This document shows positions 1-7,615 of a stretch of 7,745 bases of DNA, one piece after another. The notes under the pieces are model-generated. The model was not told where the DNA came from. It was given only the letters and a program-made list of their open reading frames with translations, and searched no databases. The position numbers were made by a program, and so were the translations under genes. How positions within the stretch are numbered: the stretch's first letter is position 1; every line of letters starts with the position of its first letter. The stretch comes from Parafilimonas sp. (GTDB taxonomy: Bacteria > Bacteroidota > Bacteroidia > Chitinophagales > Chitinophagaceae), in contig JAICKT010000208.1 in assembly GCA_025927795.1 (NCBI GenBank), forward strand, positions 1 to 7,745, written 5' to 3'.

Positions 1-1887
1 CCGCCAATAGGGCTGAAAGTCTCCGGCATTCTCGCTACCATACCTGCCAATACAGACCTTCAGCTAAAGCTGGTAATTGCCTGGGGAACCGATTTTACCG
101 GAGATAAAAAATATGGATTTCAACAACCGGATTGGAATCAGACAGCGCCTGATTTTGGTTGCTATATTTTGTTGCCACCCAATATTTCAGCAGCAAATTT
201 TAATCAACAGTTAAGTACGTTTGCTCGCAATATCCCATCTGCCAATAACCAGGACAGTTATATTATTCAGCCAATAAGTGCCATACATTATGATACACAA
301 ACGGGTGATTACAGCAATAAAACGATCAGTCATGAATTGCTCAATGTATTGTGGCTCATTGCGGCATTTATTCTGCTGATTGCCTGCGTCAATTTTATCA
401 ATCTTTCCACAGCACAGGCTGTGAACCGTGCGAAGGAAGTGGGTGTAAGAAAAGTTTTAGGAAGTAGTAAATCACAATTGAAAACCCAGTTCATTGTTGA
501 AACTTTTTTGATCGTTACAGGTGCTGTTATACTTGCTATAGGAATTACCCTTCTTGCCTTGCCTTCTGTAAACCACCTTTTAGAACTTTCGCTTTCTTTC
601 GACCTGTTCAACCATCCTGCAATTATTTTATTTCTTTTTGCTGTAACAAGTATTGTAACTGCACTTGCCGGCTTTTATCCTTCTGTTGTGTTATCTCGTT
701 TCAATCCTGTGAATGCTTTAAAGAGCAAAGCCACTGTAAATGCCGCAAAAGGAATTTCATTAAGAAGAGGTTTGGTAGTATTCCAGTTCATTATTGCGCA
801 GGCGCTCATCATCGGAACATTGATCATTGTAAAACAGATGAATTACTTTATGAATCAGCCGTTGGGATTCGATAAAGACGCGATTGTAAATGTGCCTTTC
901 CGCCCGGATAGTACGGGGGGCAAATTGACGGATTATGTGAGACAACAATTGTTGACCATAAACGGCGTACAGGCAGTGAGTTTCAGTTCCAACACGCCGG
1001 TGGAAGATGACAATGATATGTGGACCACATTCAAATTTGACCATGCAACAAAGGATGCAGATTTTCAGGCGATTCTCAAATTTGGCGACAATGAATATGT
1101 TCCGGAATATAAACTGCAATTGGTAGCAGGAAGAAATTTGCAGCCTTCCGACCTGACAAAAGAATTTTTGGTGAATGAATCGTTTGTAAAAAGTTTGGGA
1201 TTTAAAAAGCCGGAAGACATTCTGAACAAAGAAATCAGTATGTGGGACGATCAGATAAAATGTCCTGTTGTCGGAGTGTTGAAAGACTTTAACGATAGGT
1301 CTCTTCGGCAGTCGGTTGCGCCATTGATTGTTACCACAAACATCACTATGTATCGCCAGGCTGCCATTAAACTTGCCACCACCAACATCGCATCTACGAT
1401 GGAATCCATAAAAAAAATATGGCAGCAAACATTTCCTGATTATGTTTATGAATACAGGTTTCTGGATGATAAAATTGATAGTTTTTATAAACAGGAAAAT
1501 CAGTTATCACAACTATACAAAGTTTTTGCAGCCATTGCGATATTCCTTAGCTGTCTTGGACTGTATGGCTTAGCCTCATTCATGGCGGTGCAAAGAATAA
1601 AAGAAGTGGGGATTCGTAAAGTACTGGGCGCTTCTGCAGGCAGCATTGTTTATTTGTTTTCAAAAGAATTTATCATACTCATCGCCATTGCCTTTGTCAT
1701 TGCCACACCCATTGCATGGTATTTCATGCATCAATGGTTGCAGGATTATGCTTATCGGATTGATGTGAGTTGGATGATATTTCTTGTAAGTGGAATTATT
1801 GCTATTGTTATTGCACTCATGACAATTAGCTTCCAGGCAATAAAAGCAGCAATGGCCAATCCTGTGAAGAGTTTGAGAAGTGAGTGA
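1..1887 (+). CDS. FtsX/MacB-type ABC transporter permease, 5' end cut off by the window
   Basis: The frame is open from base 1 and stops at TGA 1885-1887, giving 628 visible residues. The TTG at 169 is internal, because coding sequence similar to the paralogue continues upstream of it (V-S-G-I at residues 7-10 matches V-T-G-I at 179-182 of the next gene). By that alignment about 170 residues are missing, including the first membrane segment. Visible parts in order are the end of a MacB-like periplasmic domain, membrane segments near residues 113-136, 165-188, 205-230 and 257-279, a second extracytoplasmic domain containing 'VVGVLKDFNDRSL', and segments near 505-528, 557-579 and 590-612. The FtsX motif 'KEVGVRKVLG' occurs at about 145-154 and 'KEVGIRKVLG' at 534-543. 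The protein should sit in the inner membrane and couple to a separate ATPase. The family is sure; the substrate is unknown. Confidence 0.95.
   Translation, partial: PPIGLKVSGILATIPANTDLQLKLVIAWGTDFTGDKKYGFQQPDWNQTAPDFGCYILLPPNISAANFNQQLSTFARNIPSANNQDSYIIQPISAIHYDTQTGDYSNKTISHELLNVLWLIAAFILLIACVNFINLSTAQAVNRAKEVGVRKVLGSSKSQLKTQFIVETFLIVTGAVILAIGITLLALPSVNHLLELSLSFDLFNHPAIILFLFAVTSIVTALAGFYPSVVLSRFNPVNALKSKATVNAAKGISLRRGLVVFQFIIAQALIIGTLIIVKQMNYFMNQPLGFDKDAIVNVPFRPDSTGGKLTDYVRQQLLTINGVQAVSFSSNTPVEDDNDMWTTFKFDHATKDADFQAILKFGDNEYVPEYKLQLVAGRNLQPSDLTKEFLVNESFVKSLGFKKPEDILNKEISMWDDQIKCPVVGVLKDFNDRSLRQSVAPLIVTTNITMYRQAAIKLATTNIASTMESIKKIWQQTFPDYVYEYRFLDDKIDSFYKQENQLSQLYKVFAAIAIFLSCLGLYGLASFMAVQRIKEVGIRKVLGASAGSIVYLFSKEFIILIAIAFVIATPIAWYFMHQWLQDYAYRIDVSWMIFLVSGIIAIVIALMTISFQAIKAAMANPVKSLRSE
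1837..1887 (+). repeat. 3'-terminal repeat shared by the permease genes, copy 1
   Basis: The last 51 bases, including the stop, match 47 of 51 bases at 4316-4366 and 42 of 51 at 6848-6898. They encode the tail ending 'NPVKSLRSE'. The 20 bases GTGAAGAGTTTGAGAAGTGA (1865-1884) are identical in the second gene. Confidence 0.8.
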
Positions 1888-1984
1888 TGTGAAAATCTGA
1901 AAATTAAAAAAATGACATAAAAGTTTGTTTACTGTTATGCGTACCATAGAAAATTAAAGAATTAATATTTAAACCTTACACAAA
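1888..1984 (+). promoter_or_regulatory. Intergenic gap with weak promoter-like sequence before the second permease
   Basis: This AT-rich 97-base gap has no Shine-Dalgarno sequence before the ATG at 1985, as is usual in Bacteroidota. A weak match to the Bacteroidota promoter pattern (TTTG, about 20 bases, TAnnTTTG) is TCTG at 1896-1899 and AAAGTTTG at 1920-1927, each with one mismatch. Nine bases after the second box begins ATGCGTACCATAGAAAAT (from 1937), which resembles the repeated elements near the lipoprotein gene. Just after the stop of the first gene lies the tandem repeat TGAAAAT / CTGAAAAT (1890-1904). I see no hairpin terminator, so read-through from the first permease is equally possible. 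Promoter assignment is tentative. Confidence 0.2.
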
Positions 1985-4366
1985 ATGATAAAGAATTATT
2001 TCGTAACCGCATGGAGAAATTTAATTAAAAGCAAAGTCTTTTCCATTATCAATATCATGGGATTAACCATCGGTATTACCGTATGCATGATGATATTTTT
2101 GTTCGTCATGAACGAATTTAGTTTTGATAATTTTCATAAAGATGGCGATCGCATTTACCGGTTGATGCGCGGATTTCCAAAGGACGGAAAAGTCGCAAAC
2201 GTTGCTTATGTATCAGGCCCATACGCTCCGGCATTAATGAATGATTTTCCGGCAGACATTCAAAGTGTCGTTCGCATCAATACGAATGATAACCTGATTA
2301 CGATCGGCGATAAATCTTTTCATGAAAAAAAAGTAATCGATGCTGATAGCAACTTTTTCAGGTTTTTTACTTTCCCCCTGATAAAAGGCAATCCGCAAAC
2401 TGTTTTGCAGGATCCGCATAGTGTTGTGTTGACAGAAACTACCGCAAAGAAATATTTCGGCAGCATTGAAGATGCGATGGGAAAAACAATTGTTGCAGAT
2501 AAAGATCTTCCGCTGAAAGTTACCGGCATTGCCAAAGATGATCCTACGAATTCTCATATTCAATTTGACCTGGTAATTCCGCTCGATAATTTTAAAGATG
2601 CAACGTGGATGACCACCTGGATCAATAACGGAATTTATACTTATGTAAAACTCAATCCCCACGTTTCTCCATCGCGCGTTGAAAAGCAACTTCCTGCATT
2701 TACAGAAAAATACATGGGCAGCGATATTCGTAAGTTTGGTTTATATCATTATCAATTATCGCTCACACCGCTAAAAGATGTATATTTTGATGATGCGGCT
2801 TTGGATGGTATCAAACACGGCGATAAAAAAGTGGTGTATATTTTTCTTTCCATTGCGGTTTTAATTTTATTGATCGCCTGCATCAACTTTATGAATCTTT
2901 CTACCATCCGTGCAGCAGAAAGATCAAAAGAAGTTGGATTAAGAAAAGTGTTGGGCGCATTGCGTAACAATCTTGTGTGGCAGTTCATCGGCGAATCGGT
3001 TTTGCTCACACTTATTTCATGCGTGTTTGCCGTTGCCCTGCTTGTGTTGATCATGCCGTGGTACAATCAACTGCTTGGCTATTCACTCACGATCTCGTGG
3101 AACACGCTTCCTGTCTGGCTGTTTCTTGCAGGCGTTGTTATTGTTGTGGGATTTTTGGCAGGCAGTTATCCCGCATTTTTTCTTTCCGCATTTTCACCCA
3201 TCAATGCTTTGAAAGGCAAGCTGCGCCTGGGCAAAGGCGGTTCTGCATTCAGGCAGGTTTTGGTAGTTGTTCAATTTAGCATAACCGTGTTTCTGATTGT
3301 GGCCACAATCATCATCGCCAAACAAATGACTTATGTAAAGAATAAACAACTTGGTTATAATAAGGAACAAACGGTGATGGTGCGAATTGATAACGACGAC
3401 ATTTACAAAAACAGGAACGTATTCAAGAGCCAGTTGCAAAATGAAAGTGGCGTGCAATCAGTATCGCTGATGTCGGGCGAGCCCGGCGGTTTTTTCGACG
3501 GGCAGGTATTTGATGTGCAGGATCATGCTGAAAGATGGAATGCAAGAACAGAATTTACCGATTTTGAATTTGTAAAAACATTAGGCCTGAAAATTATAGC
3601 CGGTAGAAATTTCTCATCCTCTTATCCGACAGACACTACTGATGCGGTGCTTATCAATAAAACTGCTGCAACAAAATTGGGCTGGACACCGGAAGAGGCG
3701 ATTGGTAAATGGATAGAGAACACCATTCGTGATACAGCCAGGCGAAGAATAATTGGTGTAGTGGCAGATTTCAATTTCGAATCATTAAAAAGTAATATTG
3801 AGCCACTGGTGATTGCACCAAATCCGGATAGGAGGGTAGCGTTGGTAAAATTAAAACCAGGAAATATAAAAGCCGGTGTTGCGCTGGTAGAAAAAGCATA
3901 TAAGAACGTTGCTTCTGCTTATCCATTTGAATATCGCTTTTTAGACGAACAATTCAATGACCTCTATAAAAAAGACATCCGCCAGCAAACAATTTTATCT
4001 GTGTTTGCCGGCCTTGCGATTTTTGTTGCCTGTCTCGGATTATTCGGCCTCGCTTCATTTACGACAACAAAACGATTCAAAGAAATCGGCGTTAGAAAAG
4101 TGTTGGGTTCATCAGTAAAAGGCATTGTATTATTATTATCAAAAGATTTGCTGAAGCCCGTGCTGATCGCCACTTGTATTGCTTTACCCATCGGCTATTG
4201 GGCATCGGAAAAATGGTTGCAGAATTTCGCTTACAAAACGTCATTAAGCTGGTGGGTTTTTCTTGTTGCCGCTATCACAACTTTTGCGATTGCCTTTGTT
4301 ACGGTTTGCCTGAAAGCAATAAAAGCAGCGATGGCCAACCCGGTGAAGAGTTTGAGAAGTGAATGA
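1985..4366 (+). CDS. FtsX/MacB-type ABC transporter permease, complete, 793 residues
   Basis: The start is ATG 1985, and the N-terminus 'MIKNYFVTAWRNLIKSKVFS' closely matches that of the next paralogue, which supports it. Predicted layout: membrane segment 1 at about 21-43; a MacB-like periplasmic domain at 45-280; segments 2-4 at about 283-305, 338-360 and 374-398; segment 5 at 424-446; a second extracytoplasmic domain at 447-668 with 'IGVVADFNFESL' at 590-601 and 'YPFEYRFLD' at 646-654; and segments 6-8 at about 671-694, 722-742 and 753-777. 'KEVGLRKVLG' (315-324) and 'KEIGVRKVLG' (699-708) mark two FtsX modules, so one chain equals two half-permeases. This length is usual for the Bacteroidota family. 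It has no ATP-binding motifs and must borrow an ATPase. Likely roles in the family are export or envelope lipid, lipoprotein or peptide handling; the substrate is not readable. It lies between two paralogues, probably in one transcript. Confidence 0.96.
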   Translation: MIKNYFVTAWRNLIKSKVFSIINIMGLTIGITVCMMIFLFVMNEFSFDNFHKDGDRIYRLMRGFPKDGKVANVAYVSGPYAPALMNDFPADIQSVVRINTNDNLITIGDKSFHEKKVIDADSNFFRFFTFPLIKGNPQTVLQDPHSVVLTETTAKKYFGSIEDAMGKTIVADKDLPLKVTGIAKDDPTNSHIQFDLVIPLDNFKDATWMTTWINNGIYTYVKLNPHVSPSRVEKQLPAFTEKYMGSDIRKFGLYHYQLSLTPLKDVYFDDAALDGIKHGDKKVVYIFLSIAVLILLIACINFMNLSTIRAAERSKEVGLRKVLGALRNNLVWQFIGESVLLTLISCVFAVALLVLIMPWYNQLLGYSLTISWNTLPVWLFLAGVVIVVGFLAGSYPAFFLSAFSPINALKGKLRLGKGGSAFRQVLVVVQFSITVFLIVATIIIAKQMTYVKNKQLGYNKEQTVMVRIDNDDIYKNRNVFKSQLQNESGVQSVSLMSGEPGGFFDGQVFDVQDHAERWNARTEFTDFEFVKTLGLKIIAGRNFSSSYPTDTTDAVLINKTAATKLGWTPEEAIGKWIENTIRDTARRRIIGVVADFNFESLKSNIEPLVIAPNPDRRVALVKLKPGNIKAGVALVEKAYKNVASAYPFEYRFLDEQFNDLYKKDIRQQTILSVFAGLAIFVACLGLFGLASFTTTKRFKEIGVRKVLGSSVKGIVLLLSKDLLKPVLIATCIALPIGYWASEKWLQNFAYKTSLSWWVFLVAAITTFAIAFVTVCLKAIKAAMANPVKSLRSE
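4316..4366 (+). repeat. 3'-terminal repeat shared by the permease genes, copy 2
   Basis: This is the second copy of the terminal segment, encoding a tail ending 'NPVKSLRSE'. It differs from copy 1 at four positions. The codons for Ser-Leu-Arg-Ser (AGT TTG AGA AGT) are identical in all three copies although each residue has six possible codons. Confidence 0.8.
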
Positions 4367-4382
4367 TTTATTAAACCATTGT

Positions 4383-4407
4383 ATGTAATAGCTTCCCTGC
4401 ATTACAT
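4383..4407 (+). other. Hairpin between the second and third permease genes
   Basis: ATGTAAT (4383-4389) pairs with ATTACAT (4401-4407). After a bulged A at 4390, GC (4391-4392) pairs with GC (4399-4400), leaving the six-base loop TTCCCT. It starts 17 bases after the TGA of the second permease and ends 34 bases before the ATG of the third. No run of T follows, so it is not a standard intrinsic terminator. It could be an RNA-processing or stability element within a polycistronic message. It may also be chance, as the stem is mostly A-T. Confidence 0.35.
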
Positions 4408-4441
4408 CAAAGAATATTTAACAAACAGTAAACCAACAATT

Positions 4442-6898
4442 ATGATTAAAAATTATTTTAAAATTGCCTGGCGGAATCTTACTAAAAATAAAACCTTTAG
4501 TATTATAAACATTACAGGGCTTTCCGTTTCAGTCGCGTTTTGTTTGCTGCTGTTTTTTTATATAAGGTATGAACAGTCCTACGATTCTTTTCACGTAAAA
4601 AAAGATCATCTCTTCAGGTTGGAGATGAGCAATACTTTCCCTTCTGCTGGTACTACAAAAGGAAAAAGTATATTTTCTTTCCTGACAAAAAATGACAATG
4701 TAAAGAATCAGCTAACCTTTCCTTTAATAATTGCAGCTAATCTGCAAAATGCTTTTCCAGAAATAAACAGCATTACCCGTTTTAAAGATGAAAGAGACAA
4801 CATTATTAAAGTAAATAACGAAGCCTACAAAGAAAAGCATGTATTGTATGCGGATAGCAATTTTTTTAAGAACCTTTCTTTTCATCTTTTAGAAGGTAAT
4901 CCCAAGACAGTACTTAATTCTACCAATGATATAGTTATATCAGCTTCACTTGCAAAAAAATATTTTGGTAACCAAAATCCTCTCGGCAAAACTATCCAGG
5001 TAATCGTTGATACTACCCAAACATTTATTATAAGCGGTGTTGCAGAGGATGCGCCTCATAATTCAAGTATACAATACAGTGTAGTGATGCCACTACTTTC
5101 CGATGTGAATTATCAAAGTAATATAAACGATGGATTTAACCAGGCAAACCATTTATACATTGTTGAACTGGCAGATTATGTGGATTACAAAAAGTTTGAG
5201 AAAAAGATGAATAAATGGGTGACTGAATATTATACTAAACCTTTTGTTGCTGAATATGGAAAATATTATACTGACTACGACTTTAAGAATTTTCGCTGGT
5301 ATTTACGTCCGTTGGCTGATGCGCATTATAATGCATCTGAACCATGGGGGCATTATACGGATGCCAATAAAATGTACCAGTTGGCTTGCCTGGTTATCAT
5401 TATCCTGCTGATTGCTGCTTTAAACTACGTTTTGCTTGGCATTTCAAATGCAGCAAGCCGCTCGCAGGAAATTGGTGTGCGAAAAGTGTTGGGCGCAAAG
5501 AGAATTTCCGTCATTGCACAATTTTGGGTAGAGACATTACTTGTAACAGTAATTGCTGTTACTCTTGGGTTTATTTTAATGCAATTATTGCTTCCGCTTT
5601 TTAACAGGTTAATGGATTCGCAAATAAATTTTACGGATTTTTCTTTGTTCTATGTAATTGCCGCGCTGGTTGCTCTTGCGCTATTTTTAAGCCTTATAGC
5701 AGGTTATTACCCGGCGTTGTTACTATCAAAAATGAGACCTGCATCTGTTATTAAAAGTTTCCAAACATTTAAAATTAATCCAAGGCTTTCCAAAGTAATG
5801 GTTATTGTTCAATATACAGCATGCGTGGTGTTGATGATTGCAGCTTTTGTTATCAGCAGGCAAATGCATTTTATTAATAATAAAGATCTGGGATTTGATA
5901 AAGACCAGGTGTTGATGGTAAGTAATCCAAAGTGGGATCCTGCATATACAAAACAATTGACCGAAAGATTGCAGGTGTTTGCTCAATCACAGCCCGGTGT
6001 CATTTCTTTTTCAGGAATGAATGGGAACCTGGATGGAGAATATAATACTAACGGTTTTATGTTGAATGGTGCTCAGCAGTGGCGTAAACAGATAAGTGTT
6101 TATTACAATTATTTTGAAATGCTGGGCATAAAATTTCTGCAGGGAAGACCTTTTTCAAGAAATTTTCCTTCAGATACTTCAAGAGAAGTAAGTCCAATTA
6201 TTGTGAATGAATCCCTGTTCAAAATGTTAGGAAAAGATGCAAAGGTGGGCGAATACAACAAGCCATTACGCGGAACAATAATTGGCGTGGTAAAAGATTA
6301 CAATTTTGAAACGCTTTCTAAAAAAATAGAACCTGAAGAACATCGCCTGGCTACGAGATATATCGGCAATTTTATGTTCAAAGTAAAAGCGGGTAGTATG
6401 CAAAATGTAATTACAACCTTGCAAAAACAATGGAAACAAATTTCAGATAATTATCCGTTTGATTATACATTTCTCGACCAGAGCATTGCGAAAATGTATG
6501 ATGCTGATATGCACTGGCAAAAGATTATAGAATCAGCTTGCTTTTTCGCCATTTTTATCGCGTGTATGGGTTTATTTGGATTATCTGCGATCAATGTGGC
6601 TAATCGTACAAAGGAAATTGGTATAAGAAAAGTGTTGGGTGCTACTATAAAAGATATTGTAGGCACTCTCTCTTCAGGTTTTGTAGCAATGATTGCAATA
6701 GCAGTGATAATTGCTATACCTGTTGGCTGGTGGATTATGAGTAAATGGCTGGAAGATTTTGCGTATCGGATAAATATAAGCTGGTGGATATTCATAGCAG
6801 CAGCGGTAGTAGCCTTTTTAATCGCTTTTGTGGCGATAAGTTTTCAGGCAATAAAAGCCGCCGTTGCTAATCCGGTGGAGAGTTTGAGAAGTGAATAA
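4442..6898 (+). CDS. FtsX/MacB-type ABC transporter permease, complete, 818 residues
   Basis: The frame is open from TTG 4379, but ATG 4442 is the likely start: from there the protein begins 'MIKNYFKIAWRNLTKNKTFS', aligning end to end with the preceding paralogue, and the extra 21 residues cover the intergenic hairpin. Layout: segment 1 at about 21-42; a periplasmic domain to about 310, some 28 residues longer than in the second permease; segments 2-4 at about 312-334, 363-386 and 400-424; segment 5 at 451-471; an outer domain with 'IIGVVKDYNFETL' at 613-625; and segments 6-8 at about 693-717, 744-766 and 781-804. FtsX motifs are 'QEIGVRKVLG' (342-351) and 'KEIGIRKVLG' (724-733). The sequence looks more AT-rich than the second gene and is the most diverged of the three, suggesting an older duplicate with its own substrate or partner. 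No ATPase motifs are present. The family is certain and the cargo unknown. Confidence 0.96.
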   Translation: MIKNYFKIAWRNLTKNKTFSIINITGLSVSVAFCLLLFFYIRYEQSYDSFHVKKDHLFRLEMSNTFPSAGTTKGKSIFSFLTKNDNVKNQLTFPLIIAANLQNAFPEINSITRFKDERDNIIKVNNEAYKEKHVLYADSNFFKNLSFHLLEGNPKTVLNSTNDIVISASLAKKYFGNQNPLGKTIQVIVDTTQTFIISGVAEDAPHNSSIQYSVVMPLLSDVNYQSNINDGFNQANHLYIVELADYVDYKKFEKKMNKWVTEYYTKPFVAEYGKYYTDYDFKNFRWYLRPLADAHYNASEPWGHYTDANKMYQLACLVIIILLIAALNYVLLGISNAASRSQEIGVRKVLGAKRISVIAQFWVETLLVTVIAVTLGFILMQLLLPLFNRLMDSQINFTDFSLFYVIAALVALALFLSLIAGYYPALLLSKMRPASVIKSFQTFKINPRLSKVMVIVQYTACVVLMIAAFVISRQMHFINNKDLGFDKDQVLMVSNPKWDPAYTKQLTERLQVFAQSQPGVISFSGMNGNLDGEYNTNGFMLNGAQQWRKQISVYYNYFEMLGIKFLQGRPFSRNFPSDTSREVSPIIVNESLFKMLGKDAKVGEYNKPLRGTIIGVVKDYNFETLSKKIEPEEHRLATRYIGNFMFKVKAGSMQNVITTLQKQWKQISDNYPFDYTFLDQSIAKMYDADMHWQKIIESACFFAIFIACMGLFGLSAINVANRTKEIGIRKVLGATIKDIVGTLSSGFVAMIAIAVIIAIPVGWWIMSKWLEDFAYRINISWWIFIAAAVVAFLIAFVAISFQAIKAAVANPVESLRSE
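6848..6898 (+). repeat. 3'-terminal repeat shared by the permease genes, copy 3
   Basis: This is the most diverged copy (42 of 51 bases match copy 1), encoding a tail ending 'NPVESLRSE'. AGAGTTTGAGAAGTGA is still identical to the other copies. Confidence 0.7.
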
Positions 6899-6951
6899 TT
6901 AGCTAATGTGAAAATTAAAATCAGCATTATTTATTGGTTTGCTGTATAAAA

Positions 6952-6983
6952 TTGATATAACCATGATGGATACACGAAAATTA
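6952..6983 (+). repeat. Intergenic element, copy B, directly before the lipoprotein gene
   Basis: TTGATATAAC (6952-6961), four variable bases, then ATGGATACACGAAAATTA. It matches copy C (7670-7699) at 24 of 30 bases and copy D (7584-7615) at 24 of 32, without gaps. Its first bases overlap TAAAATTG (6947-6954), one mismatch from the Bacteroidota -7 box TAnnTTTG, so the element may be the end of a promoter plus the transcribed leader. No good -33 TTTG lies at the right distance. It ends 11 bases before the lipoprotein ATG. Confidence 0.5.
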
Positions 6984-6998
6984 AAAACACGAACATGA
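6966..6998 (+). CDS. Possible leader mini-frame of ten codons overlapping the lipoprotein start
   Basis: ATG 6966 (or the adjacent in-frame ATG 6963) opens a frame for M-D-T-R-K-L-K-T-R-T that ends at TGA 6996-6998. This stop overlaps the lipoprotein start at 6995 as ATGA, the arrangement seen in translational coupling. The peptide is basic and matches no family I know. Related elements carry an ATG at the same place. A frame this short can easily arise by chance, and no ribosome-binding sequence supports it. Confidence 0.2.
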   Translation: MDTRKLKTRT

Positions 6999-7567
6999 AA
7001 TATTATTTAACGATCATTAGTGCTCTTCTTATTCTCGCATCCTGCGATAAGCCTGTAGTGAATCCGGAGCCAACAATGAACTATATTGACCTGGAAAATA
7101 AAGAAGTAAAATTCAGCGAATCCGCTTCCGTAGATATCAATAAGGATGCGATAGCGGATGTTCGTTTTTCCACAAAGTTTTTGGGCGATCCGATCGCAAA
7201 AAAAGATATGCATATATACCTTGCCTCATCCCGGGGCAGTTGCAGGCTGCCGGTAGATGCGGATGAAAATGCGCCTGTGCTCTTCAAAGGCGATGTCATT
7301 CCTTTGGAAAATTTTGCAGGACATACGTGGTATGAAAATACGCAAATCCAATTGGCTCAAAAAATTGTCGGAATAACAGGCGAGCCATTCTGGGAAGGTT
7401 TATGGAAATCAAGCAATCATCAATATTTGCCGTTACAGGTAATGGTAAATAAACAACGCTTTAATGGCTGGATTGAGCTTAGTTTTGATACAAACGGTGA
7501 AAAGATCATTCTGCATAAAGCAGCCATATCGAAAATGCCGGAGAAATATGTGGTTGCAGGGATTTGA
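6995..7567 (+). CDS. Small lipoprotein of unknown function, 190 residues
   Basis: The start is ATG 6995. The N-terminus 'MKYYLTIISALLILASC' is a short type II signal peptide with lipobox L-A-S-C, and Cys17 would be lipidated, so the mature protein (about 174 residues) should be anchored to a cell membrane facing the periplasm or outside. Asp at the +2 position would mean inner-membrane retention under the E. coli rule, but that rule is not reliable in Bacteroidota. The D-I-N-K-D-A-I-A-D stretch at 47-55 resembles the 'DINxDGxxD' acidic loops found early in many Bacteroidota surface proteins, but lacks the usual glycine. The C-terminal part, with 'FNGWIELSFD' (156-165) and the ending 'VVAGI', suggests a beta-rich fold; that is a pattern impression, not a family assignment. 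The gene follows the permeases by 96 bases, so it could be a partner in the same envelope process. Confidence 0.85.
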   Translation: MKYYLTIISALLILASCDKPVVNPEPTMNYIDLENKEVKFSESASVDINKDAIADVRFSTKFLGDPIAKKDMHIYLASSRGSCRLPVDADENAPVLFKGDVIPLENFAGHTWYENTQIQLAQKIVGITGEPFWEGLWKSSNHQYLPLQVMVNKQRFNGWIELSFDTNGEKIILHKAAISKMPEKYVVAGI

Positions 7568-7583
7568 AAATATAAAGGTGGTA

Positions 7584-7615
7584 TTGATGCAACAGTGATG
7601 CGTACAATAAAATTA
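7584..7615 (+). repeat. Intergenic element, copy D, downstream of the lipoprotein gene
   Basis: TTGATGCAAC (7584-7593), four bases, then ATGCGTACAATAAAATTA. It matches copy B at 24 of 32 bases without gaps, and TTG and the internal ATG have the same spacing in copies B, C and D. It begins 17 bases after the lipoprotein stop. Confidence 0.45.

Noticed and set aside
169..171. TTG as the start of the first permease
   Set aside because: The frame is open to base 1, and the upstream residues align with the MacB-like domain of the paralogue, so the true start is outside the window.
760..1428. Minus-strand frame of 222 residues inside the first permease
   Set aside because: It has low-complexity, Cys/His/Ile-rich composition with no recognisable domain, and lies opposite a clear gene; the same applies to the shorter minus-strand frames over the other permeases.
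4379..4441. Upstream extension of the third permease from TTG 4379
   Set aside because: The extra 21 residues have no counterpart in the paralogue and span a hairpin; ATG 4442 gives the conserved N-terminus.
6922..6944. CAGCA / TGCTG pairing after the third permease as a terminator
   Set aside because: There are only five pairs around a 13-base loop and no T run.
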